64,000 nt of DNA from Ilyonectria destructans (Eukaryota; Ascomycota; Sordariomycetes; Hypocreales; Nectriaceae): contig JAHEWK010000001.1 of NCBI GenBank assembly GCA_020740775.1, positions 2,480,001 to 2,544,000 on the forward strand, in the 5' to 3' direction. Positions 23,417 through 34,800 of the stretch are shown piece after piece. Numbering within the stretch: the first letter of the stretch is position 1; each line of letters begins with the position of its first letter. Position numbers and translations under genes: made by a program. A model generated the notes under the pieces. That model was not told the DNA's origin, made no database searches, and worked only from the letters and a program-made list of their open reading frames with translations.

Positions 23417-24428
23417 CTATTGCTTTATCCTCTTGGCCTCCTCGTTGCTGGCGGCAGCCTCCTTGTCCGCCCTGTCTTCGTTCCGGCTGCGCTTCAGACC
23501 CTTCATCTTGCGCAGTTGCATCTCGCTGAGGTCCTGCTTGCCCAAGTGCACGCGACCGATCTTGTCGCCCATGGTGTCGGTGGTGATGTTCTTCTTGGGG
23601 CGCTCCTCGAGGCCGCGGGCCTTCTTCATGGCCTCCTTGAGCATCGACTCGTCGGCCTCGCGGACGCGGCCGATGCGGAAGTCCATGCGGGGGCCAATCT
23701 CCTCGACCTCGACGCGCGGGAGGCGCTGGCCGCTGCGCTTGGTGTGGTTCAGGTAGACGCGCAGGTGGACGGCGGGCTTGGCGTCGCCGTCGCCGGTGCT
23801 GTCCTCGGCGCTGACGGACACGATGTACTGCAGGCCCTCGACGTCGATCTTGTCGGCGGGCTCGCCCTTGAAGAAGTCGATGAGCATGCTCTTGGCGAGG
23901 GTGAACTCGTTGGCGACGGGGCTCTCAAACGCGGTGCCGGCGAAGAGCAGCATGGGCCGCAGGCCGACGGCGAACTTCTTGGTCTTGAACTGGGCGATGG
24001 TGTGGAAGCTCTCGGGGTCGAGATTGAGCTCGAGCATGTCAAGCACCTTGTAGCCAAAGGTGCGGACAAAGGTGAGCGTGTGCGGGCGCTTCTTCTGGCT
24101 GCTGCCGAAGACCATCAAGCTGGCGTCGTTCTTCTCGGAGAAGAACTCGAGCGACGAGGCGTCGTCGAAGGGGTGGATAGGGTTCTTCTTGGTGAACTTC
24201 TTGGCCAGCGGCTGGCGCATCTGGTGCAGGTCGTTCAGCGCATCCTGCACCACCTGCGAGCAGGTGGTTCCTCGCAGGAAGAGGCAGGTCTTGGGGTTCT
24301 CGATGGCCTTGGCCTCGCGCTTCTCGAGCGCCCGCTTGGAGCGGGCATTGCGGGGTTTTCTAGGAGGTGTCAGCTTGGATTTTGCAATTGAATCATCGCC
24401 GTGGCGGGACGTACACTTGGCGAAGCAT
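23417..24428 (-). CDS. RPF2: Ribosome biogenesis protein Rpf2 (Brix domain)
   Basis: Two exons: a 14-bp first exon (24415..24428) coding MLRQ plus part of Val, and 24359..23417; the intron is 55 bp and the protein 318 aa. The joined N-terminus MLRQVKPRNARSKRALEKRE is characteristic of Rpf2. The Brix domain covers about residues 30-250, with SLMVFGSSQKKRPHTLTFVR and YKVLDMLELN. The C-terminal tail is basic. In yeast Rpf2 forms a complex with Rrs1 that brings the 5S RNP (5S rRNA, uL18, uL5) into 60S precursors in the nucleolus. The tiny first exon is easily missed; without it the protein would begin at a non-ATG codon or lose about 40 conserved residues. The length agrees with fungal orthologues. 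Confidence 0.93.
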
Positions 24429-24913
24429 CTTTGTGTTGTTTGTGGTAGCTGGCCTTGGGGATGAGGCTTCGTTGAGTGGAGGCTGGATGAAGCCTTTCAA
24501 GGCGGAAGAAAAAAAAATACTTATCGATAAAGCATGGCTGCTCACCGTGCCCACCTTTCTCACCTGGCTCACCTTGCTCACCTTGCTCACCTTTTCTTCA
24601 CCTTACTCGGGCAAAGGTCGGGGAAAGACCGGGCTTGGTAGTCCCCATGTACCCCGCAGTCACGTGGACACTCCGTTTCACGGAGCGAGCCTACCAGCCG
24701 GCCGGTCAGCCTCGGCATTTTCCCCGCCGAGCGTGGGACTACACTCCGAAGACTTGACCCGTACTAACCAGTGGTGATCCTCCCATTTCCATCTGCTTCT
24801 CTTCAATCACTTTCGAATCCGTAGATATCCCTCTGTCGAGCACCGAGTGATTCTCCAATCCTCTCTACCGTATAGCCTCAACCGGACCGACACCTCCGCC
24901 TCAAACCAACACC
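24429..24913. promoter_or_regulatory. Divergent promoter of RPF2 and PEX5
   Basis: A 485-bp region between two start codons facing away from each other. It contains CTCACC-type short repeats (about 24539-24603, e.g. GCTCACCTTGCTCACC) and a pyrimidine-rich leader just before PEX5. No defined site was recognised. Confidence 0.55.
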
Positions 24914-26920
24914 ATGTCGTTCCTGAGCGGTGGCACCGAGTGCTCGACTTCCGCGAACCCCCTCAGCCAGCTACACAAGCACGTTCAAGATGACAAGACC
25001 CTACAGCGTGATCGGCTCGTCGGCCGAGGGCCGGGAGGGCAGTTGAACGGGTTCCGAAGCCAGAACGCCAACGCCCCTCAGGATGAGGTACTCGCGGCCT
25101 GATAACGGTAGATTTGGTGCATTACTAATGCGGTCGTGATATTCCAGATGATGAACGGTTTCCTCAACAGCGGCCCCAGCATGCAGCAGGAATTCCCTAT
25201 GCAGCCTGGCCATATCGGCCCACTCCATCCCGCACAGGAAGCCCAGATGCGGGCCAGTTCTGCGTCGCCGACGTGGGCACACGACTTTAACGGCCAGCCT
25301 GCCATGGAGTCGGCATTCAAGCCCCCGGGAGCACAATTCAGCGCCGACGAGTTTTCTCGATTCCAACAGCTCAATGGCCAAGGATCTTCGGCACAAGCGA
25401 ACCCAATGCAGACCGGAATGCCTAGTCAAATGTCCCCGATGTCCCAGATGGCTCAGCAGCGGCCGATGATGGGCGTCGGCATGATGAACCAAAGAATGGG
25501 CTTCGGCCAACCGATGTTCCAGCCCATGTACCAGAACCAACAACCCATGCAGCAGCAACAGCCCGAGGGTAAGGGTAAGGGCCGATTGGTCGAGCTCGAC
25601 GAACACAAGTGGGAGGAGCAGTTTGCCCAGATGGAGCTGCAAGATAACGGAAAGCAGAAGGAGACCGAGGCGACTGCTGCAGAGCGCGAGCTGAACGAGA
25701 TGGACAAGGCTATGCACTCTGAAACCAATGAGTTCGGTGACTTCGAATCTATCTGGAAAGGAGTCCAAGCTGAGAAGGAGGCATCTAGATCCATGGTCAA
25801 CGAAGAACTGTTCGACCAATTCGATACCGAGTGGAGCAACAACCTCATGCCTGACTTCGAGGGCATGGGTGACTGGGGCCGCCTCGGCGACCCGGCCGTC
25901 GAGAACTACCTCTTCGAAGAGGACAACTTTTTCCGAGAGGAGAAGAACGCATTCGACGAGGGCGTGCGCATTATGAAGGAGGGCGGTAACCTCTCCCTGG
26001 CAGCCCTTGCCTTCGAGTCAGCCGTACAACAATCACCCGACCATGTTGATGCGTGGGTATATCTGGGGACGGCACAAGCACAGAACGAGAAGGAGACGGC
26101 AGCGATTCGAGCTCTGGAGCAGGCCCTGAAGCTGGATCCGAACAACCTTGCGGCCCTGATGGGCCTGGCTGTATCGTACACCAACGAGGGCTACGATAGC
26201 ACGGCATATCGGACCCTGGAACGGTGGTTGTCGGTAAAGTATCCCAACATCCTGAACCCCAAGGACCTACACCCACCGGCCGAGATGGGCTTCACAGACC
26301 GCCAGCAGCTACACGACAAGGTCACCAACCTGTTCATCAAGGCAGCCCAGATGAGCCCCGACGGCGAGCACATGGACCCAGATGTCCAGGTCGGCCTGGG
26401 TGTCCTGTTCTACGGCGCCGAGGACTACGACAAGGCGGTGGACTGCTTCCAGTCGGCCCTCCACTCGTCGGAGATGGGAACCTCTAACCAGCAGGAGCAG
26501 CTGCACCTCCTCTGGAACCGACTGGGTGCCACACTCGCTAATAGCGGCCGCTCTGAGGAGGCCATCGCTGCGTACCAGGAGGCCCTCTCAATGGCCCCCA
26601 ACTTTGTGCGTGCGCGCTACAACCTGGGTGTCAGCTGCATCAACATCAACTGCCACCAGGAGGCGGCATGCCACTTCCTGGCCGCGCTGGAGATGCACAA
26701 GGCCATCGAGAAGTCGGGTCGCAGCAAGGCATACGAGATTCTCGGTGACAACGCCGGCGGCGTCGACGAGACGCTCGAGCGCATGTCTGCCCAGAACCGC
26801 AGCAGCACCCTCTACGACACGCTGCGCCGCGTCTTCACCCAAATGGGCCGCCGGGATCTGGCCGAAAAGACGGTCGCCGGCGTGGATCCGGATGTCTTCC
26901 GACCCGAGTTTGAGTTTTAA
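24914..26920 (+). CDS. PEX5: Peroxisomal targeting signal 1 receptor Pex5
   Basis: Two exons, 24914..25087 and 25148..26920 (60-bp intron), encode 648 aa. Pex5 binds the C-terminal SKL-type signal of matrix proteins in the cytosol and carries them through the peroxisomal docking complex. The N-terminus MSFLSGGTEC has the conserved Cys at position 10 that is mono-ubiquitinated for receptor recycling. The disordered, Gln/Met-rich N-terminal half contains WxxxF-type motifs (WAHDF, WEEQF) for Pex14/Pex13 binding. The C-terminal half, from about residue 330, is a tetratricopeptide array with typical helices (SLAALAFESAVQQSPDHVDAW, ALEQALKLDPNNLAAL, AIAAYQEALSMAPNFVRARY). The protein ends DVFRPEFEF. 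Architecture and length are normal. Confidence 0.95.
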
Positions 26921-28448
26921 GGGAGACGCGGGAGGAAGATCGGGTAGCGAAAGAAACTTGCATCGTGGCGCGTTGTTGCGGATATCATTTTTTCGATTTT
27001 CTTCTTTGGATGGATGTACGAGGGGATGTACGAGGGGTTGAATTGGATGGGAAATGCGACTGCGTAGGGTATCATGAAGGAATGATGGGAAAAGAAGATG
27101 GAGGAGTTGACAAAACATTACGACTCTTTCAACTGCCTTGCGTGGAGGGCAACGTAAGACTGTCTATATGCTCCCGCTCAATCCATATAATCATGTATAT
27201 GATGGTTAATGCCACAAGTCTTTCTACATGTGAAGCTCCGAGTCCAATGATGTGAGGCTTGGTTTGAAGTCGCCAGAGGGCGTTTGTCAAGTCTTCCCAG
27301 CAAGCGTTTCCAGGAGCGAAGCTGGGAATCAAGACAAATCCGCACTGACACATGTTCCCAACATATTAAAGCGAGAGAACAGTCCGCACCAAGCCTCTTC
27401 TCGGTGAGAGCACATCCGCAAGGTCTAGACTTGGGACGCATGACCGGGACTCAAGCCTCGTTGTCACATCGATCGGTTGTGACGAGATGGTATCGGGCCT
27501 GTTGGGGCTAAGGCAGGCACAATACGTCAGCTCACAGGTCACACAGGCTTCCTGAGACCATGAGACCATAATGGCATCATGGAAAAGTCCATGGACCGAG
27601 ACAGGCATTCATGCGTTTCCCATGACACGTCTGCGCCGGCCTGGCTGATGGACGATCCCTCTCCGCCTGCAGCACTCGGTCACCTTATCTCTGCGACACC
27701 ACATCGCCTCAACGCCCTCCCATCACAAGACTAACTCGCAGCCGACGCCTCTTTTGTCGGCAATAAGCAAAGTTGGCGTCCAAGTGCCCGAAGCTTCAGC
27801 CGGCGGCAAGAGGAACATCCCGCGGAGTTCGTCTCCCCGGCCGTGCGCTGCGGCGTCATTCACGCGCACACCACCGGATGTCTTTTCCTCATCCGTTGCG
27901 ACCGGCGCCATCGCGAACTGCATGTCTCGCAGAGCCCCCCCGTAGGATACACGCGGGCGCTATAGAAACTGTCTATGTAGGTACATGGCGCGGTACATGA
28001 CCAGGCAGGCGTGGAGTCTACCGCCAAGAGGGGCCCGTGTGCTGTCGGTCGGCTCGTGGGCGTGCCGCTAGAGCAGGATGACAGAAGGGAGGAGGAGGTG
28101 GGAAGGGGTTGGGAGGCACAGGAAAGAAAAGAAAAGAGCGGGAAACTCAAGGGGAGTAAGACACCGAGAACGGAACCCCATCATCCATGGCCCGGGCATG
28201 GGATTAGTTTAGTGATCGCGTGTAGCACCAGGTCTCAGGCTCTGGAGGCGTGCGATTGAGGCTTTCAGGGCTTTGGAGGCCTTTGGAGCAGCCATTGGAG
28301 GCCAAATCCGACAATGGGATGGCTCCTTTGCGTGCTGGAGGCGTTTACCAGTTCGGCCTCAGCAGGCGCTTGTTGGGCGGGGCGGCGAGACTCGTACTAT
28401 TCTTGAATGCTGGTGCCATGGCTTGTTCCAGGGTCTCGGCTCCGAGTT

Positions 28449-28531
28449 GGGCTTGGACGCGGGCTTGGACGCGGGCTTAGACGTGGAACCTGGGCTTGGA
28501 CGTGGACTTGGACTTTGGCTTGGACTTGGAC
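28449..28531. repeat. GGCTTGGAC minisatellite
   Basis: About eight imperfect copies of a 9-12 bp unit (GGGCTTGGACGC, GACTTGGAC and variants). It lies in a non-genic region; on the minus strand it would read as a Lys/Ser/Pro-rich repeat. Confidence 0.75.
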
Positions 28532-28791
28532 ATTTTGCGTGTTTCTCCCTGGAACGTGTGCTCTGAGAACGAACCCACAGCAAGACGCCATCCGCTCACA
28601 AACGCGGGACCGGACGATCCCAACCCCAAACCCCACGCAGAACTGAACGGCCTCCACGAGGAATCTCCCTCGACCGCCCATGAGGATCGCCCAGCGTCCA
28701 GGTCGTCGGACCGGCATACGCAACATGATCGGCGCGGAGCTGCCAAGAATGAATAAATTGTCCAGCAAATTGACACCGGCCACGGGGACCT

Positions 28792-28813
28792 GGGGGGGGG
28801 GGGGGGGGGGGGG
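28792..28813 (+). repeat. Homopolymer of 22 G
   Basis: An uninterrupted G tract. It is far longer than any other mononucleotide run here and can form G-quadruplex structures. Its exact length is likely to be uncertain in any assembly. Confidence 0.9.
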
Positions 28814-31800
28814 CAAAACTCGCCCGGAGACTCGGCCTATGCATCGAGACACTCTGACGCCACATAAGCGCTGGCTGGACCTCGTCCATCAACATCCTGC
28901 ATGGTCAACGACAAGGACGGCACAGCGTGTGGTTCGCATCCCGTCTCCCACTGATCGGTGTGGAGATGGGCGGAGCGGAGGGCCCAGGTGAGCGGAGGGC
29001 GTTGGGCTAGCGGTGTTGGGGGGACTTTCGGAGGGTTGGATCGAGTGGCGGAATCGGGCCTGCTAGCCTAGGCGGCGATGAAAAAAGGCCCCAAGGACCC
29101 AAAGTCTGGGGTATCGGTATGTGCGATTACTACGTTGCAGCAACGAAGCCATCGTGGTCCGTGTTGTGCTTGCCGCACTGGCTATCTTTGCCCGGCAGTG
29201 GAGGATCATCATGTCAAAACCGGGGTTGGTGTATGTGTATGTCTCCCTTTGTTTGTCTCTCACCGTGTACGTTTGCCGATCTGATGACCGTCTGCCTGAC
29301 TCGCTCGACCTGCAGTAAACAGAAAATGAGACTTGCAGAGCGGAGCAAGACCTGTCCTTTCCAGCTGGACAGGGCTCGTACTTGGCATCTTCGTCCCGCA
29401 ATCAAAGGAACCAACCCACAACGGCCGCTGCAATGGCTTCTTGCCCATCAGAAAGTGCCCTCTATCTCGTTCAACGGCTTGGTTTGATGTATCGGTGAGA
29501 CAACATGGCTGCACGCCGTTGGGGGCTCGAGGGTAGTATGCGCCTCCTGCGTTTAGGAACAATAGCCTCAAGAACCATACTCATCTTACCAATGGTGTCT
29601 TTGCAGAGGGCCCTCTCGTGTGCATAATTCGTACCTGTTCGATAGGTGTCTGAAGAATGCAGTCCTCATACCCAGGGCCGCTACACGGCAGCACAGGATC
29701 TACATACCAGGAGCATTGGTTGGATCAGAACCAATCTTAGGTACGGATGTCGGAACACAGCATTCGTGCTGTGCGTGATTGAGGCTCCCCGAAAGTTGTC
29801 GGACTCCCCCCAAGAAACAGCCTCGTTGTACATCCACCAATCTGTCGGGTCTCACTTCCGAGGAAGTCACCCAAACAAACCACGGGTAATGGCATTGCAC
29901 CGATCGGTCCGCGGTTGCATCGTGTTCCGCTGAAGCTTGTGTAATGCTAGACTCGAGGGTTGAGCCGAATACCACCGACCACAGCTTCGTGATTTCTAGA
30001 GTTTTCCGGATTACGGCAACGTCCAAAATGTCAGACATCCCGAGTCTCTATTCACAGTTCTTCCTTGTCGCTCGCTGGCACAGTGCATGATTTTGGAGAC
30101 AGCGATGCACACTGGGCGACCATTTCAGAAGTAGAGTTTGGCGCCACGGACCAAGTCTCCGCTGTGGGTATGATCCTAGACTGGTTGACTGACAGGGGAG
30201 TTTCATTGCTCGTTCGAACCCGAGGCCTGAACGCCTCGTCATGTGGCAAACCGCTTGCTAGATCCAGTGGCTCCGCAAACCCATCGGACTCGGAGTCTCA
30301 GTTCAACGGATGCTACTGTGCTGTTAGTGACGGCTGGGCTGGCGTCCCGCAACACTTATTACCGAGTCAATTGTCGTCGACTCTAGTCCGGTTCTGGCGA
30401 GAGGGTAACACGGCTCAGAAATTCCATCAACTGTGGCGACGGAGAGCGGAATTGTCCAAAACAACACTTTGGCCGGTGGATTCGTGTCACAAAGGGCTCG
30501 GGCTCGGGCGGCTAGATTTCATAGACGAGAGAACCGAGGCGATGGGCTCTAAAGTGAGAGAGGAAGAGCGGGGAACCGGGCTACTCAAGACTGAGACAAG
30601 TGACACGGTATTGACGGCCGAATATCGGTTGACTTCAAGATAACGCAAGCCTAGCCGAGAACAATTCATGTAGTGTAATAACGAAGCTGTGTTACCCTTT
30701 GCAAGCTGAAATGCTGTAGCGTGGACAAGGCACAGCGGAACCGGCTAATACCAAGCCCTGACGCGTGTGAGGCCAAGATCCAGCACGATAGTAGGACAGA
30801 GCGGAAAGCTGAATAAAGTGCAGTGAATCTAGTAGTAAGTAGTATCCCGGAAGCACACTTGGGGGTCCTGGGCCCTCGTTTCGCATGCTATTAGCCCAAC
30901 CTGGGGCTGTGATAACTCAGGCACCCGTTTTCCGTATGTCAATACCGGGAGAGCCATGTCGGGTTCTAGGAGCAAGGGTGTACTTACGACTCATGCGAAT
31001 GATCTATTGCCTGACATAGAGATCAGAGAAAAGAAACTATCCTAATGAAGAAAGGATCCCGGTGTTAGGACGTTGGTGAGAACGGCGCGTTGTCAAGCGG
31101 CATGTCAGTACGAGCATCCCGCCTTGCACTAGCTGCAATGAACTCCTAGTGCCTCGAGATGATGCGAGGGTTCATGCTTTCGGGGTGTGGGTCCATGGTG
31201 ACAGCCCCAGATAGGGAGCATATTTTGGTGATAAGATTGTGACAAGTCGGATTTTGAGAGCCGTGGCGGAAAATCGGGAATGGTTTTCAGCTTGTGTTGA
31301 AACTGATCTTGATGTATCGGGGCAGTTGAGGGAGGGGTCCTGGTGTGAACTGCCGGATGCCGATCACAACACCAATGCTTCAGTAAAACCTTTTAGTACA
31401 GCCCGAGAAGGCCAACCAGGAAAGTTGATACCATAGCCAAGGTGATGGTAGGCGAGGCGGACGGCCATCGTTGGAATTCCCAGGAGCCGTTCTCTCGGAC
31501 CTAATTAAGCCTATCTTGCATTGTTGGATGACGATCAACCACCTCGCCTAGGACTAGGGAGAGCAAGCGAGTGAGTGCGGTGGACGCAAAACTTCGCGAT
31601 TAACAGAATGCTGTAGCAGCTGTACCTCCAACGCCGAAGACACGCAGACTGCAAGATCCTAGTTTGTGTGGTCCAGACCCAGTACTCAGACTTGAAGAAA
31701 GATACCAAGGCCTGATCCAACCGGGCTGCCAGCTACGATTCATGATGCGAATATTTAGACACTGGCTGGTCTTGGCTCCCGCCGACCTAACATGGTCGAT

Positions 31801-34800
31801 CTCCCTCTTGTCGGTTGCCGTTAGTCCTCATGGACTAACACCTGCCGCCATGCACTGGCTTGCTGCACCGGGGAGGCGGAGAGGGATCGGCATTGCTGAT
31901 AAAGCAGGGCAGCAGCACATGCACGGATGGAAAGTGACACCCGGCCCGACACACAGAACGATCGGCTGGGGATAGTCCTTGGAGGATGACTTGACAAGAT
32001 CCAGCTAGCGCAAAGCAATTGGCTGGCCGGGGTGAAACCTGGGGCTTGAGGGGGTGAGCAGAAGAATTTGACCGACCAAGAGGCTTGGACTGTTGGTAGA
32101 TGGGCATGACAGTGAGACCCAGCTGCGATCGAGACGGGTCTGTTGTCAGATAATGGCCGGCGAGAAGCCGCAAAGGAGCCGTGGTGGATCGGTTCGCGAG
32201 ATGAGGTCAGGAACTCGGCTTGCACCTCTCGAGGGGAGCGATATGAGTGATCCACGCCTATCTGCTCCCTCACGAGTGCTTGGACCAACAAAGAGCCAAA
32301 AATAAAATGATGAATCTCACACAGGCGTGCCAGGCCGAAGCCACAGTCCTCAGACGTACACATGGTTGGAGGGATGCATGTGGTGGGCGTTTGGGCTGAT
32401 CAGTGGCTGTCAGTAGTCAGTAGTCAGCGTCCTCTCACTGGCCATAGTGCCATCGTGTCAATCAGCGGCCATGCCCAACACTCTGTGCTCAGTGCTCGGT
32501 GCTCAGTGCAGCGTGGATGGACCTGATGGATTTGAGAATTTGTGGACCGTCGTCGCTAAGCTTGACGGCAGTTGTGCACTGTGCCGCAAACGCCGTCGCC
32601 GTGTCTTATCGCTTCACTCCCATGCCCAGGGATGCTGGCCATGTTTCGAGGGGAGAAGAGTGAAGCTCTGAGAGGGCCTGCTCGGCACCAGAAAACCACG
32701 TGGGTGCCGTCCCTTCTCCACTTTACACAGTGGGCGTGAGGCAACAAAATCAACGAGGGCTACTCCGTAGGGTGTGCGCAAATAGCATCGCAGAACAGTA
32801 CCTGTACGCCATCTGATCTGGCTTTGGATCTGCGGTGAGGCGGTTGCTTTTGGGCGACGGCCGACTTGACCGGCTGTGGCTGGTTGCGGCAACTCGTCCG
32901 AAATGCCTCCTCTCTTCCTGCCTGCTGGACCTGACATAGTACGTCAAGGAGGTCACTGGTGGTTGAGATCGACGGGAGAGATGCCGCGGTGGTGTTAGTG
33001 CCAGAGTATTGTTAATGAGGATCCCCAGAACAAGGAGCCACCAGGCAGGGGCAAACTCAGGTTCCTGGATGTGGGATACTTTCGCCCACGTGAGTGAGGT
33101 TTTCCTCCTTGCCTTAGCCCAAAGTGTGTTGCGCAAATCGCCGTGCATTGTTGGATCGTGGCGGGATTGCGTGTACTGTACCCCGTACCCATTCTTTTTG
33201 TTCTTACGGAGTAGGTGACCTCGAAATTGGATGATGTCTCACTGGAGGGGCGTCTAGGAGTGGGATGACTGGTAGCGCGCCTTGACGTTGGGCTTCGCAG
33301 GGAACCGCATTGCGTTTCTCTCTGGCGAGGCTCTCTCGTGTGATGTAATGCACGGGTACAGACTGGGAATAGGAAAAAGCAATTTTCATGATTCCTGCAA
33401 TGGTGAAATTCCAGCGGTGACAGCCGCCCACATGTTGGGCGAAGTCTAGACGCACAGTGTTCGCGAATGGGACACGCACCAAACGTGGCTCAGGGCTTGG
33501 CTTCCATGGTTGGATGGGATGCGGATGGGATGGCAATAAGATGTATTGGTAGGATGGAGAATTGATGTGTCGAGTTTGACCAAAGTTTGGCAGGCGAGCA
33601 CGTCTCGGGCAGGTACCTGCCACCTACACAGCCGGGTGCGAGATCTGCAATGGCGCACGAGGGCAGGGCGTTGCCAACTCGTGACTGCCACGCTGTCTGA
33701 TATGAACTGACTTCGAGACCTTTCGAGCATCTAGAACTCCGACAGCCGGAAGTAGAAATTATTTGGTGACGACGCGTGCGTGTGGCGGCGAGTGTCGATC
33801 GTTGCATCGCTGCCGCAACAAGGTCTGTACCTACATGCGCATGTGCAGTCGGGATACCATCCGGCCTGCAAGTGACGCATGGGTGTCTTTCGCACTGAGA
33901 CGGCATAATTGGCACACACACAGGTCCTGTGTAATGAAAGCCGCCGGGAAAATACGTGGCTCTTGAAAATGCGAGCCGGCCCAAATCAGGTCCCAAAACG
34001 CCAGCAAAGAAGGTGAAAGCGAGTGGATTGGATTCATGGGGGGACGCGAGTTCGCTGGGCTGTCAACTGCACCAGGAACAGGGGGGTCTTTTTGTTTCTT
34101 CTTCTTGATAGTTGTTTCTTTTCCCTCTGGACACATCACCATGACCGCTCTCCCGTGCGGTCGAGAGCGCGCTATCGACGGCCATGCGCAGGCCGTCACC
34201 CTGCTCTAGGCACATCCCTGCCGGAACGGCTGACAGCCGGAGCTTGCCATCGAGATTTAACAGAACAAATTCCCAGTTGTGCGGAGCCAACCGGCGGCGC
34301 CTGGATCGGCTGTGTTTCCGCGCACCCGCTAATGTCTTGCGTCTGCGTCTGGGGAAGAGAGGAGGATGAGTGGTGGGAGATGATGCATGGCATGTTGCAT
34401 GGCGAGGTGAGAGTGTCTGCGAGTCCGCGTGTCCGCGTGTCCGCGTGTCTCCGTGTTTGCGACATGCCGGCCACGACGTCTCCTGTGAACGCCAGTTCGA
34501 CAACGAGTTTTCAGCGGAGGAGTACGGAGAGGAAGCCGAGGATCGACATAGTTGAGTTGTGGGCAGAGGCGCAACGTGGGCTGGACCAGCATCGGGCGTC
34601 GAGGGTGAGGGTGACTGCAAAGTTGTATTCGTAGGGTACAGTACAAGCCGAGAGCATGCTCGCCCGCAGCGCCATCAAGCCCAGCCTAAGCCCAAGCCAG
34701 CCCGCGTGAGGTCGCCGCCTCCCCCCTTCCACAACAGCGAACAGCGTACTTCCAGGTACGCGCGGTACATGCGAAGTACAACGTACAGTCCTGGCTTCTG

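Noticed and set aside
23243..24391. 382-codon plus-strand frame
   Set aside because: It is antisense to RPF2, Leu/Gly/Ala-rich and without recognisable features.
30065..30643. 192-codon plus-strand frame
   Set aside because: It starts with TTG. From the first ATG the peptide has no recognisable feature and unremarkable codon use.
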